Shown: positions 35,001 to 45,335, counted from the stretch's first letter. The stretch: DNA of 64,000 bases from Gibbula magus (GCA_936450465.1 OW388294.1:74328622-74392621); one strand, 5' to 3'. The notes: generated by a model from the sequence alone, not told the origin. Translations and numbers: made by a program.

Positions 35001-36836
35001 GAATTGCAGATTCTTTTTGACGTGAAATCATTTCCGTGAATGTCAGACATACCAGACCCGTGGACTGTACCGAAATTTGTGCAAACGCATGGTTGAGATA
35101 TATTCGTGTGCATGATACAATACTTTTAATTTATGAACACCCTGAAACTAATAAGTTTGTATCATTGATGAAAACATCTAGTAAGTTCAATTAGAAAACG
35201 TGTCCATCTATATTCATAAACCTTTTATACTCAGACAAAGTGTGTTACTACCAACAACAAATGCCATATGTACTACAGGCCTGTGGCCATTCAGTATGAA
35301 ATAAATTTGGAATAGGATGCTATATTCGTGATCAATTATTACAATTTAAGGCGTGAAGAACTTCATGTGTGATATCGAGATGATGATAGGACACAAGCCA
35401 AACGTCTACTGGATCGTCACCTGGTGCTTCTTCACCCCAATGGCTATACTGGTGAGGTGTTATGGCCATACTGGTTAGGTGTTATGTTATGAGATTGTTT
35501 ACAATGAAGACCGTTAACTTAATAAGAGGATAATAATGATTTTGGCTATGGTGAAGGAAAGGTTGCTTCCAATTGGAAGAGGGTTAACCGAATGACCAGA
35601 TAGAGAAGTAAATAGCGAGAAGTTTGCAGGTATCCAGACACATTGAGCTTAGAAATCCACAAACTGAAACAGGGAAACAAGTATTAGTATACATTAACGA
35701 TAACAGGCAGTGTCGTAACTTGATACCTTTTCCCTCTGAATAGCATATCATAAAACCCTGTAAAATCAAAATATATCGATGTGCAGTCCTACTCTGCATG
35801 ATACAAAGAGGAGTCGCTTTTTCGTTAGTTTACCTCAACCATTGTTTCCTAATTCTGTATCGTTTCATCTCTATTTCCCCAGTTTATCCTGGTGGTGTCG
35901 GGTTGGCAGTACCAGCCAGCAGGATATGGCGACTACATATTTCCTCCCTGGGCACAGGGGGTCGGCTGGGTGATGGTCTCCCTCCCTATCTTTTTCGTGA
36001 TCGTCGTCGCTTTCGTCCAGATCAAGAGATATGGTTTTGTAAGCGATTCTTATATAAACAGTGAAATTTGAAACATACGAGTCTCGTATTTTTCAAATTT
36101 TATTTCAATAGTTATTTGTCTTGTTTAAACATATGTAATTGATTTCGGATAAGCACCGCAATGTATGGTTGACATTTTAAACTTAATGAATATCAGAACA
36201 ATCGACGTTGTATATTCACAGAGAATTACTTGACATACAATACAACAGGACATATAAAATGTTCAATTGTTCATGTTTTCTCTTGCTATATTACACCGAC
36301 TAGTTTCCTACAATTATGTAAATAAGATACTCTTTTTAATCTTTATGCTCAGAATGTTATTCATTAAAACTGACCATATATCGATGTTGGCGAAAATGTT
36401 TACCTAATTCATCACTATAAACCTGGTCAAAATAATCGAGAACATATTGAAGCACTCATAAAAGTGTTTATTTCAGAAAAACTCACTGAAACCTACCTCA
36501 GAATGGGGTCCAAAAGAGACTGAGTACAGAACAGGACGCTACATGGATCATTTAGACGGGATCCTGAGCAAGGGGAATAACGACTACGTCTACACCGTCC
36601 CGGACTCAAGCTTCATGGAGGATAACAGAGGAAAGGGAGATAACTACGAATACCAACCTTCTCACTCCCTCCCACACAAAAGAGTTCCGTCAAAGGGACC
36701 TGAAGTGAACCAAGGGTTTATGTCAGATGACGGGTATCAGACGCAAGAACGAAGTATTGATTATGGTTACGAAACGTCCCCACCACCTGACTATGCATTG
36801 CATCGGGGCAATCAGCTGGAACTGTGTAGACTTTAA
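24248..36836 (+). CDS. SLC6-family Na+/Cl- coupled amino-acid-type transporter (14 exons seen)
   Basis: Joined exons: 24248-24368, 25789-25920, 26402-26623, 27370-27520, 28341-28479, 30013-30147, 30716-30819, 31657-31781, 32707-32819, 33034-33165, 33600-33699, 35351-35451, 35883-36038, 36477-36836. All junctions are GT/AG and in frame; 2,091 bases give 696 residues plus stop. The protein runs from TM1 ([14 protein letters not shown]) to TM12 and a tail of about 120 residues. EL2 has the paired-Cys [10 protein letters not shown] block and N-glycosylation sites (NSS, NAS, NTT, NYT). Na+/Cl- site landmarks are seen: TM6 [26 protein letters not shown]7 [11 protein letters not shown]1 has Gly where monoamine transporters have Asp, so an amino-acid substrate (glycine/proline/GABA-type) is inferred; [13 protein letters not shown] in the tail recalls glycine transporters. 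The N-terminal exon(s) before TM1 was not found. Introns hold MITEs, foldbacks, an AT tract and two splice-site-derived minisatellites. Confidence 0.93.
25789..25920 (+). CDS. SLC6 exon encoding TM2
   Basis: Acceptor CTACCACAG, donor GTGAAC. The junction completes NGGATFLIPY (family NGGGAFLIPY), followed by [20 protein letters not shown] and [18 protein letters not shown]. Confidence 0.93.
26402..26623 (+). CDS. SLC6 exon encoding TM3 and the start of EL2
   Basis: Acceptor TTTCAAG, donor GTGAGT. Encodes [28 protein letters not shown] and the EL2 Cys pair of the [13 protein letters not shown] type. Confidence 0.93.
27102..27215. mobile_element. Short TIR repeat in SLC6 intron
   Basis: CTTCCATATAATACCA at the left and TTGTATTAAATGGAAG at the right are imperfect inverted ends. 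The inner TATCAAACTCTCTTTCGCTCG block is shared with 55600-55712, so this is a dispersed MITE-like repeat. Confidence 0.6.
27370..27520 (+). CDS. SLC6 exon encoding glycosylated EL2
   Basis: Acceptor TCACTACAG, donor GTGAGT. Encodes [20 protein letters not shown] with further NTT and NYT sequons and ends in EYWT, the standard lead-in to TM4. Confidence 0.9.
28341..28479 (+). CDS. SLC6 exon encoding TM4
   Basis: Acceptor CACCACAG, donor GTAAGA. Encodes [20 protein letters not shown] then [20 protein letters not shown] and GK. The last 45 bases plus the donor are the founder unit of the 62-bp tandem array that follows. Confidence 0.93.
28435..28735 (+). repeat. 62-bp tandem array copying an exon end and its 5' splice site
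   Basis: Five copies start at 28435, 28497, 28559, 28621 and 28683, exactly 62 bp apart. Each carries CTCATCTTCTTCTGTCTCAT, GAAGGGAGTCAAGTCT, ACTGGCAAG and the donor GTAAG. The first copy is the true exon end. The last copy has TCTTCTGG for TCTACTGG and GGTAAAG for GGTAAG. Because 62 is not a multiple of 3, splicing from copies 2-4 would shift the frame. Confidence 0.95.
28905..29001. repeat. (AT)n microsatellite in SLC6 intron
   Basis: About 97 bp of pure AT dinucleotides. Confidence 0.97.
29304..29926. mobile_element. Foldback element with 224-bp inverted arms in SLC6 intron
   Basis: The left arm 29304-29527 begins ACAGCTGCGTACCTAAAG; the right arm 29703-29926 is its near-perfect reverse complement. 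The loop is about 175 bp. It lies in the intron between the TM4 and TM5 exons and ends only 86 bp before the latter. No coding capacity; the long arms suggest a foldback/MITE type. Confidence 0.9.
30013..30147 (+). CDS. SLC6 exon encoding TM5
   Basis: Acceptor AACATACAG, donor GTACAT, both phase 0. Encodes [20 protein letters not shown], the IL2/TM5 signature of the family, then [14 protein letters not shown] and PERLLEPK. Confidence 0.94.
30716..30819 (+). CDS. SLC6 exon encoding TM6
   Basis: Acceptor GCGCCAG, donor GTACGA. Encodes [20 protein letters not shown] and [14 protein letters not shown]6 supplies the unwound substrate/Cl- segment. SLGVGFG is closer to the monoamine transporter form than to the AIxLG form of GABA/taurine carriers. 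Confidence 0.94.
31045..31280. mobile_element. Small foldback element in SLC6 intron
   Basis: A left arm at about 31051-31125 (CAACTTCCAAACGCAAGGC to GCGGTATTTCCCT) pairs imperfectly with 31200-31273 (AAGGAAATACTGCAAGGCC to GGGAAGTTG), leaving a loop of about 75 bp. Confidence 0.75.
31657..31781 (+). CDS. SLC6 exon encoding TM7 and the start of EL4
   Basis: Acceptor TTATTTTAG, donor GTGAGA. Encodes [20 protein letters not shown] then [12 protein letters not shown]. The TM7 Asn and Ser of NCGTS correspond to conserved ion-site residues. Confidence 0.94.
32121..32457. mobile_element. MITE with TTAA ends, copy 2 (in SLC6 intron)
   Basis: 337 bp, inverted relative to the copy at 3317-3659, with ends TTAAAGGAGCAGTAGCACG and GTGTTACTGCCCCTTTAA. 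Internal blocks shared with copy 1 include the ATGAAATGTATTTGAAAAAT and CATGCAATTTTTACCACC neighbourhoods. Confidence 0.8.
32707..32819 (+). CDS. SLC6 exon encoding EL4 and most of TM8
   Basis: Acceptor GCTTTTTAG, donor GTAAAC. Encodes [20 protein letters not shown] then [13 protein letters not shown], with the TM8 sodium-site LGLDSQ block intact. Confidence 0.94.
33034..33165 (+). CDS. SLC6 exon encoding the end of TM8 and TM9
   Basis: Acceptor TAACTTCAG, donor GTAATC. Encodes [20 protein letters not shown] and [17 protein letters not shown]. Confidence 0.94.
33600..33699 (+). CDS. SLC6 exon encoding TM10
   Basis: Acceptor TTGTACAG, donor GTACGT. Encodes [20 protein letters not shown] and [10 protein letters not shown]. 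The last 25 bases and the donor found the tandem array that follows. Confidence 0.94.
33676..34640 (+). repeat. About 43-bp tandem array copying a second exon end and 5' splice site
   Basis: About 22 degenerate copies of a unit containing TCTGTCTCATGGGGGTGTACG, the donor GTACGTACTCATATAC and AGATAG, spaced 31-54 bp apart (usually about 43). The first unit is the end of the TM10 exon. Later units drift (GGAACG, GGTAGG, CAGTATGTG). The long open frames across it at 33570-33893 and 34178-34681 are by-products of the repeat. Confidence 0.93.
35351..35451 (+). CDS. SLC6 exon encoding TM11
   Basis: Acceptor CAATTTAAG, donor GTGAGG. Encodes [20 protein letters not shown] and [14 protein letters not shown]. 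Confidence 0.94.
35883..36038 (+). CDS. SLC6 exon encoding TM12
   Basis: Acceptor TTCCCCAG, donor GTAAGC. Encodes [30 protein letters not shown] and [17 protein letters not shown]. Confidence 0.94.
36477..36836 (+). CDS. SLC6 terminal exon, cytosolic tail
   Basis: Acceptor TTATTTCAG; open to TAA at 36834-36836. Begins [20 protein letters not shown], then a polar, Tyr-rich tail ([27 protein letters not shown]) with no membrane segment. Possible poly(A) signals AATAAA lie at 37131-37136 and 37330-37335. Confidence 0.9.
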   Translation, partial: KNSLKPTSEWGPKETEYRTGRYMDHLDGILSKGNNDYVYTVPDSSFMEDNRGKGDNYEYQPSHSLPHKRVPSKGPEVNQGFMSDDGYQTQERSIDYGYETSPPPDYALHRGNQLELCRL

Positions 36837-37149
36837 TGGTAGAATTTGTTTTCAAATGGATCTAAATATGAATTAAAAACTGAACTGAAAGTAATATCAT
36901 TACCTTCCATTTTATGAATTCTGAATGATTTATCAACGAATGAAGTTATACAGCAAACATTTGCATGTCTTTTTACACTATATTTAGGTTTATCATACAT
37001 ACTGAAAGGTGCCGAAGTTAAAATGATTGAAACAGTCGATTTATGACTGTAACACGATTCTTGTGAGGAAAAAAGAGATTTCACAAATTGCAGAAGAAAT
37101 TTACTAATTGCAAAATAATCATCCTCAATCAATAAATACAGTTCTAAAA

Positions 37150-37396
37150 CGTATGTAAATGGTTCGGTTAAGCAACGCGAATCTATTTTTCTACCTCGAA
37201 TTATTTTAAGCTACTCACACTAAAATGACCGCCACCGCGTTGTGCTTTTTATGTGCCACTGTTTTCTGTTACTACGGATACTCAAGTCATATACTGGGTT
37301 GTTTTAACCTCTAATGTAAATATATATTGAATAAACTTTTATTATAAATTTTTAAAAAGAGAACATGCAAAACACGTGATACTCTGCCTTTATTTA
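37150..37396. mobile_element. Decayed MITE with TTAA ends, copy 3
   Basis: Shares ACTAAAATGACCGCCACC, a TACTACGGATA segment, AACCTCTAATGTAA and the end GTGATACTCTGCCTTTA with the MITE copies at 3317 and 32121, at lower identity. It lies just downstream of the SLC6 stop and contains one of the candidate AATAAA signals. Confidence 0.6.
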
Positions 37397-38049
37397 GTGT
37401 AACGTTTTAATTGATAGATCATTAAAGTTCGAGGACTGAACATGACAGTCAGAGAGATTTGCAATTTAGCTAACCAACTACATGTCTTCACGTTTGAAGC
37501 TCCATAAAAGCTCACTGAGATGCTTGACTGAACCGTTTATGGTTTTGTATTATGTTTTGTGAATATGCATAATCAGATGTGTTGTGTTACTTTATTTGTG
37601 AACTAGTAACCGTATTGGTTTCCTCTCACCTCATGTTATTGTGCACGTTTATGCTTTGTCTCCTACACATCGACTAGTATGTACAATTCATTCCTGTGTT
37701 CTTATCCTTTGTATTTTCCAAAACTTAATTATTCGCTTTTTGATAACATTTCTTGAAAGGTCACGTCACATGAATCGGTAAACTACATGTAATATTGATT
37801 TTTATAAACTGTTGAAGCTGTGAAAAATATCACCTTTCAGTATTTGTTTGTCAATCAGTTTATTGATTTAAACGTTAACCATTCAGTTACTGATTATTTT
37901 GTTATAAATTGAAAATGGTTAACTCAATATCACACAATATCATTGTTTACTCATTGTGACGTAATATCATGCCCATACTTTGCCAATATAAATTATCAGC
38001 TTATGTTTTCGTTTTTATTTTTCTCAACATTTTTAAAAAACTACCTTTT
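37397..38049. other. Intergenic DNA, nothing recognised
   Basis: AT-rich; no supported gene or array. Confidence 0.4.
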
Positions 38050-38620
38050 CAACAGCATGCTAAAATCAGGTTACATCACTCACTGTAAATCAGGAATCAT
38101 CATTCCAGTTCACAAAGGTGACAATAAACTAAAGAATGACCCGGTCAGCTGTAGGCCTATCATGCTGTTACCAGTTAGTGAAGCTTCTCCACAACAGTCT
38201 TAGATTAAGCAAAATTACATTCGGAGCAGCAACAAGACCACCAAAGTGGATTGGTTTTACTACTATAGTATTCAACCTAACGGAGTCCATACAACAATGA
38301 ATTCGGTAACAAAGTCTATACAGCACTCCTTGACAATAGTGCCTTCTACACGGTCTTGCACAGTGGACTTTTTTATTTATACCAGCTAGACATAACATGA
38401 GTCACATGGAAGCTTTTATTCAATGCCTACACATATCTGAGCTCAGCCGTAGTGAATGGCGCCACATCAAGATCAATCCCAATGGTACAAGGTGGAGTGA
38501 ATTCATCTCTTGCGTCCCCAACTGTATGTTTGAAATTTATCAAGAAAGTAGCCCTCAAAGGGTAGTGAGCTGTGGAACTGTTTCAGCCGAACTGAGATGC
38601 TAATCTTGAGCTACATATAT
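38050..38620 (+). pseudogene. Decayed LINE reverse transcriptase fragment
   Basis: Reads GYITHCKSGIIIPVHKGDNK then CRPIMLLPV, the start of a LINE reverse transcriptase domain (IIPxxKxGD to RPIxLLPV). Downstream text is frameshifted. The same sequence reappears diverged at 51459-51900 (TGACCCGGCAAGCTACAGGGCC, TTTAGATTAAGCAAAACT), so this is a dispersed family. Confidence 0.65.
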
Positions 38621-38813
38621 ACAGACACGTTATAAAGTCGATCCATGGCCTTCCAAAAAGAACTAGAACTGATGGGTGTCTAGTTCTCCTGGGTCTGATA
38701 CACCTAGAAGCAGAGATAGATAGATAAAAAAAATTAAAAAATAAACTGTTGTTTGCCGGAAAACTCACAAACATGAACACATCGTACCTTCCACACTAGA
38801 TTTACTGACACGA

Positions 38814-39557
38814 CTACTTGACTCTGTTCATGATGACTGTGTACAGTAGAGAGGTTGTATTCCTGATCTGATGAGACTCCTCCAGAAGTACCAGCTGACA
38901 CATGTAGTAGACACGTTCCTTTCCATCCAAGGCCACGTGTAAGTTAAGTGTGAACGCCGCCGTTTGGGAGTTCCATTCCTCCACGTGGACTGATAGAGTC
39001 GCAGGTGATCCACATCTCAAATAGTTCGCGCAGATACACTGTGACCTGTGTATTCACCCAGCATGGACTCTGTCTCAAGAAGACCACCTGTACCGAACAT
39101 CGTCTAAGTTCCGTGTGCAGGCCTGTTCCAGCATCCGAGACATCAGTGATGCTGTATACCTGTGTGAGAAGTGTGGACAGATGTATACAGCTCCGTGTGT
39201 TCATGCTGTCGTGCAGTGTGATAACTGGTTTAAGGGATCAACTGTGGTGTGAGGTGATCAATATTAGTCCCGTTGACTTTAGTGTGTGGTTTCACAACTT
39301 GTCAGACATTGAGATGTTGTTGTATCTACTGTCATGCAGGCCTCAGTACAATCTGAATGCTGTAGACCAAAGAACATTCACAAGTGTGACTGTGAATTAA
39401 GTACGTCCATCTGATGTGCAGAGAAGTCACCCACCAGTAAGCAGTGCACCAGCCTACTGAAGAACATTTTGTAACGTAGCAATGTGTCAGTGATGTAAAT
39501 ATACCTCTTTCAACCTGTTAGCACTCTCCTAACTTGGAGGATAAATAAATAAATAAC
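38814..39557. repeat. Probable decayed element ending in (AATA)n
   Basis: A less AT-rich block with broken open frames on both strands (minus 38814-39204, plus 39005-39400, the latter with VINISPVDFSVWFHNLSDIE). It ends GGAGGATAAATAAATAAATAAC at 39536-39557, like a retroelement tail. I do not recognise the protein and the coding strand is uncertain. Confidence 0.35.
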
Positions 39558-40128
39558 ACCCCCATGAGACATACCGTATCTTTTTAATGTCTCACGTTTG
39601 CCTTTCACTTCTCTTTAATAACCTCTGATGCGATCTACACGACACATGACAAACACGCACCTGTTTCCTCTTACCTCTCTATACGTTTATCCCATTACTT
39701 ATTTTTATGCAACATGTCACTAAGATTATGATCGACTTCGCAGTTAATATCAATCAACTCACCTTCGCATAGTCAGGTAAATCCTATCAAACGCTGATCA
39801 CCGATCATGTTGTGTCCACGTACATAAGCCACTCTTGGTTTATATTTTGCAGTAGCTATATAGAGGAAACCTCGGATGGTTGCGACTAGACCAGTCTTGA
39901 TACTGATAAAAATACGTTATACTAAGCTAAATTTAATAAATCAGGTCAAATTTCATTTCCGTAGAAACATTAAATTAAGCTTGATGACAACAAAAGTTGT
40001 ATGATGATGTGTCGATACCATATCTGACAAAGATATACGGCATAAATTACATAAACAAGAAGACGATGGTGAGAACGAAAAAATGTTTTACAATAACTAC
40101 TGATGAAAAGAAGCGGATGCATGACCAT

Positions 40129-43100
40129 ATCTGATCTATCCCACCCGATCTATAGGATATCTGATCTATCCCACCCGATCTATAGGATATCTGATCTATC
40201 CCACCCGATCTATAGGGTATCTGATCTATCCCACCCGATCTATAGGGTATCTGATCTATCCCATCCGATCTATAGGGTATCTGATCTATTCCACCCGACC
40301 TATAGGGTATCTGATCTATCCCACCCGATCTATAGGGTATCTGATCTATCCCACCCGATCTATAGGGTATCTGATCTATCCCATCCGATCTATAGGGTAT
40401 CTGATCTATCCCACCCGACCTATAGGGTATCTGATCTATCCTACCCAATCTATAGGGTATCTGATCTATCCCACCCGATGTATAGGAAATCTGATCTATC
40501 CCACCCGATCTATAGGGTATCTGATCTATCCCACCCGATCTATAGAATATCTGATCTATCCCACTTGACCTATAGGGTATCTGATCTATCCTACCCAATC
40601 TATAGGGTATCTGATCTATCCCACCCGATCTATAGGGTATCTGATCTATCCCACCCGACCTATAGGGTATCTGATCTATCCTACCCAATCTATAGGGTAT
40701 CTGATCTATCCCACCCGATCTATAGGGTATCTGATCTATCCTACCCAATCTAGAGGGTATCTGATCTATCCCACCCGATCTATAGGGTATCTGATCTATC
40801 CCACCCGATCTATAGGGTATCTGATCTATCCTCCCCGATCTATAGGATATCTGATATATCCCACCCGATCTATTGGGTATCTGATTTATCCTACCCGATC
40901 TATAGGGTATCTTATCTATCCCACCCGATCTATAGAGCATCGTATCTATCCCACCCGATCTATAGGGTATCTGATCTATCCCACCCGATCTATAGGGTAT
41001 CTGATCTATCCTCCCCGATCTATAGGATATCTGATATATCCCACCCGATCTATAGGGTATCTGGTCTATCCTACCCGATCTATAGGGTGTGTGCTCTATC
41101 CCACCGGAACTATAGGATATCTGATCTATGTCCCCCGATCCATTGGGTGTCTGATCTATCCCACCCGATCTATAGGGTTTCTGATCTATCTTCCCCGATC
41201 TATAGGGTATCTGATCTATCCTCCCCGATCTATAGGATATCTGATATATCCCACCCGATCTATTGGGTATCTGATTTATCCTACCCGATCTATAGGGTAT
41301 CTTATCTATCCCACCCGATGTATAGGGTATCTGATCTATCCCAACCGATCTATAGGGTATCTGATCTATCCTCCCCGATCTATAGGGTATCTGATCTATC
41401 CCACCCGATCTATAGGGTATCTGGTCTATCCCACCCGATATATAGGGTGTCTGATCCATCCCACCGGAACTATAGGATATCTGATCTATCCTCCCCGATC
41501 TACATGATATCTGATCTATCCTCCCCGATCTATAGGATATCTGATATATCCCACCCGATCTATAGGGTATCTGATCTATCCTCCCCGATCTATGGGATAT
41601 CTGATATATCCCACCCAATCTATAGATTATCTGGTCTATCCTCCCCGATCTATAGGATATCTGATCTATCCTCACCGATCTACAGGATATCTGATCTATC
41701 CCACCCGATCTATAGGGTATCTGATCTATCCCACCCGATCTATAGGGTATCTGATCTATCCCACCCGATCTATAGAGTATCTTATCTATCCCACCCAATC
41801 TATAGGGTATCTGATCTATCCCACCCGATCTATAGAGTATCTGATCTATCCCACCCGATCTATAGGGTATCTGGTCTATCCTACCCGATCTATAGGGTGT
41901 GTGCTCTATCCCACCGGAACTATAGGATATCTGATCTATGTCCCCCGATCCATTGGGTGTCTGATCTATCCCACCCGATCTATAGGGTTTCTGATCTATC
42001 TTCCCCGATCTATAGGGTATCTGATCTATCCTCCCCGATCTATAGGATATCTGATATATCCCACCCGATCTATTGGGTATCTGATTTATCCTACCCGATC
42101 TATAGGGTATCTTATCTATCCCACCCGATGTATAGGGTATCTGATCTATCCCAACCGATCTATAGGGTATCTGATCTATCCTCCCCGATCTATAGGGTAT
42201 CTGATCTATCCCACCCGATCTATAGGGTATCTGGTCTATCCCACCCGATATATAGGGTGTCTGATCCATCCCACCGGAACTATAGGATATCTGATCTATC
42301 CTCCCCGATCTACATGATATCTGATCTATCCTCCCCGATCTATAGGATATCTGATATATCCCACCCGATCTATAGGGTATCTGATCTATCCTCCCCGATC
42401 TATGGGATATCTGATATATCCCACCCAATCTATAGATTATCTGGTCTATCCTCCCCGATCTATAGGATATCTGATCTATCCTCACCGATCTACAGGATAT
42501 CTGATCTATCCCACCCGATCTATAGGGTATCTGATCTATCCCACCCGATCTATAGGGTATCTGATCTATCCCACCCGATCTATAGAGTATCTTATCTATC
42601 CCACCCAATCTATAGGGTATCTGATCTATCCCACCCGATCTATAGAGTATCTGATCTATCCCACCCGATCTATAGGGTATCTGATCTATCCTCCCCGATC
42701 TATAGGATATCTGATATATCCCACCCGATCTATTTGGTATCTGATTTTTCCTACCCGATCTATAGGGTATATTATCTATCCCACCCGATCTATAGAGTAT
42801 CTTATCTATCCCACCCGATCTATAGAGTATCTTATCTATCCCACCCAATCTATAGGGTATCTGATCTATCCCACCCGATCTATAGAGTATCTGATCTATC
42901 CCACCCGATCTATAGGGTATCTGATCTATCCTCCCCGATCTATAGGATATCTGATATATCCCACCCGATCTATTGGGTATCTGATTATCCTACCCGATCT
43001 AATGGGTATCTTATCTATCCCACCCGATGTATAGGGTATCTGATCTATCCCAACCGATCTATAGGGTATCTGATCTATCCTCCCCGATCTATAGGGTATC

Positions 43101-43457
43101 TGATCTATCCCACCCGATCTATAGGGTATCTGATCTATCCTCCCCGATCTATAGGATATCTGATATATCCCACCCGATCTATTGGGTATCTGATTTATCC
43201 TACCCGATATATAGAGTGTCTGATCCAACCCACCCGATCTATTGGGTATCTGATTTATCCTACCCGATATATAGGGTGTCTGATCCATCCCACCGGAACT
43301 ATAGGATATCTGATCTATCCTCCCCGATAAATAGGGTGTCTGATCTATCCTACCCGATCTATAGGATATCTGATCTATCCTCCCCGATATATTGGGTGTC
43401 TGATCTATCCTACCCCGATCTATAGGATATCTGATCTATCCTACCCCGATCTATTGG
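40129..43457. repeat. 30-bp satellite array, about 111 units
   Basis: Unit ATCTGATCTATCCCACCCGA plus TCTATAGGGT. Most units are exactly 30 bp. Variants include CTCC/CTAC for CCAC, GGAT for GGGT and TTATC for TGATC; one base is lost near 42985. Because 30 is a multiple of 3 and the consensus lacks stops in several frames, very long open frames appear on both strands (40047-42848 minus, 41087-43330 plus). I do not call them genes. The matching right-arm site (about 62137-62175) has a single unit. Confidence 0.97.
41041..42660. repeat. Two tandem copies of an 810-bp higher-order unit
   Basis: 41041-41850 and 41851-42660 carry the same series of 27 variant units. The diagnostic GGGTGTGTGCTCTATCCCAC, the CATTGGGTGTCTGATC and the TACATGATATC variants each recur exactly 810 bp later. 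Lines compared by eye were identical. Confidence 0.9.
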
Positions 43458-44030
43458 GGTACCTATTGTGATAGCACGACCCTTCCAACAAATCCCATTG
43501 TCAAGTGAAGGCTTTATTTCAGATCGTGTTGACACACCCTTAATACGTATGTAGATAGATCTGGAGCTATATGTCACTTGCTTGGTTGATATCCAACGTA
43601 CAAGAGCCTTGATATCTCATATATTTACACAGGCCAGCTTAATATATACCAGCACTCTCATTGTGTCTTAGCGTCCCACTCAATATGAAACGTGAATCAA
43701 TGGAATCTTATACGAAAGAAAAGAACAAAGTGAAAACGAAAAATCTGTGAGATGAATACCAATTAATATTAAAAAAAAATATTTTCAACAGTTTAGAATA
43801 AGTTTAAGGAATGTTTAATTCAAGAAAAATGAAACTCTGATACAAAAGGTTTACAATATGATCAACGAATATTTAGTATATATACACTCTTAAATAAACA
43901 TTCGTTTTTGTCAAACATATTTGAACAGGTAGCGATGTACATGCGAACCTTGCTGTGTCCCTCTGACACCACGGGCTGATTGCACTCGGTGAGTTGTTCT
44001 GTCCTTGTCATGTTATTGTGTAGAAGAAGT
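43458..44030. other. Arm sequence without gene
   Basis: Closely matched to 62130 and below in the right arm (for example TATCCAACGTACAAGAGCC at 43589). No open frame of interest. Confidence 0.4.
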
Positions 44031-44034
44031 AACA

Positions 44035-44110
44035 GCAATCCTCTGTTGCTAGCATATTTTAAAGATTCGAACCCAGATCTCCTGTTTCCTGAATGAACGA
44101 TCTTACGTTT
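44035..44110 (-). repeat. tRNA-derived SINE fragment, left-arm copy
   Basis: The minus strand carries AGATCTGGGTTCGAATCTTT, a B-box-like T-arm. The same element is at 61485-61560 in the right arm, so it predates the duplication. No convincing full tRNA fold. Confidence 0.4.
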
Positions 44111-44400
44111 TTACAAGTTTAAAAACACGGCCATACTTTACATATACTGGAAAAAAATATGTTTGGGATATTGGACTTTTTAAATGATTGATATTTCACC
44201 AGTCTCTCAATGAATTAATTAATCCGTCTTCATAATTTATAAATTAACAAATATCCCTAAATATTTGTGTCCAGTATATTTTAAAATGTGATAGCACTGT
44301 GTGAAAAATGCTGAAACAATGCACATACAATGCACTCAGTATGAAAACGTTCACATGAAGCCAGAGTAATAACCTTTACACACATCAAACATCTTCATTT

Positions 44401-44490
44401 GACTCTTTGTGGTACAATGTAGGAGAAATACATGCAGTATGAATGCTTTGTGGTACAATGTAGGAGAAATACATGCAGTATGAACGCTAC
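44401..44490. repeat. Two-copy 43-bp tandem duplication
   Basis: TTTGTGGTACAATGTAGGAG through ATGCAGTATGAATGC occurs twice in a row. Confidence 0.9.
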
Positions 44491-44639
44491 TACATATAAC
44501 CACAAATCTTTTGTGTAAATAATATAGGAGTTTAGGAAATGTATTAGTACATACTCAAAAGAATTGGATGGATTTCCATGCGCTTCATAAATATGCAACC
44601 TAGAAAAGTCGTCATGGTATATCAAAAATCAAACTAGTT

Positions 44640-44702
44640 AGAACTAGCTGTAATGTTATACGTTCCCTAAGTATAATATTACAGCTAGTTTTAACTAGAT
44701 TG
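44640..44702. repeat. Imperfect palindrome (hairpin)
   Basis: AACTAGCTGTAAT at 44642-44654 pairs with ATTACAGCTAGTT at 44680-44692, with partial pairing in the loop (ACGTTCCCTAAGTAT). Confidence 0.75.
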
Positions 44703-44805
44703 ACCAAAATTCGTTCAGGCAATTGTGACACATTTAAAACTTTTAAAATAAATATGAGAGTAAAGTAAGGGTAAAAGATGCGTATAATTTTGCTTACAGC
44801 TTCGA

Positions 44806-45335
44806 ATGTATTGCTTACTCCTACGTCTTCATTGCTTACACATTCATCTTCATTGCATACACATTCTTGTGCGTTGCTTACTCCTTTGAATGCATTGCTT
44901 ACTCTTTTGAATGCATTGTTTACTCCTTCTTCATTGCATACTCCTTCATCTTCATTGCTTACACAATCATATGCATTGCTTACTCCTTCGAATGCATTGC
45001 TTACTCCTTCGTCTTCACTGCTAACTCCTTCATCTTCATCGCTTACACAATCATATGCATTGCTTACTCCTTCGAATGCATTGCTTCCTCCTTCGTCTTC
45101 ATTGATTACTCCTTCGAATGCATTGCTTACTCTTTCGAATGCATTGCTTCCTCCTTCGTCTTCACTGCTTACTCCTTCGAATGCATTGCTTACTCCTTCG
45201 TCTTCATTGCTTACACATTCATCTTCATTGTTTACACATCCATCTTCATTGCTTATACTTCCATATCCACTGCTTACTCCTTCGAATGCATTGCTTTCTC
45301 CTTCGGCTTCATTGCTTACTACTCAATTTGTATAA
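44806..45335. repeat. 21-bp minisatellite, left-arm copy
   Basis: Units of the types ATTGCTTACTCCTTCGAATGC and ATTGCTTACACATTCATCTTC, mostly 18 or 21 bp, about 25 copies. All three plus-strand frames are largely open because the period is a multiple of 3. It lies about 150 bp beyond the 3' end of the minus-strand GPCR; the right arm has the same family at 60240-60890. Confidence 0.92.

Noticed and set aside
40103..43425. Large repeat proteins on both strands
   Set aside because: They are by-products of a 30-bp period (a multiple of 3) in satellite DNA; frames are open on both strands at once and the right arm has only one unit.
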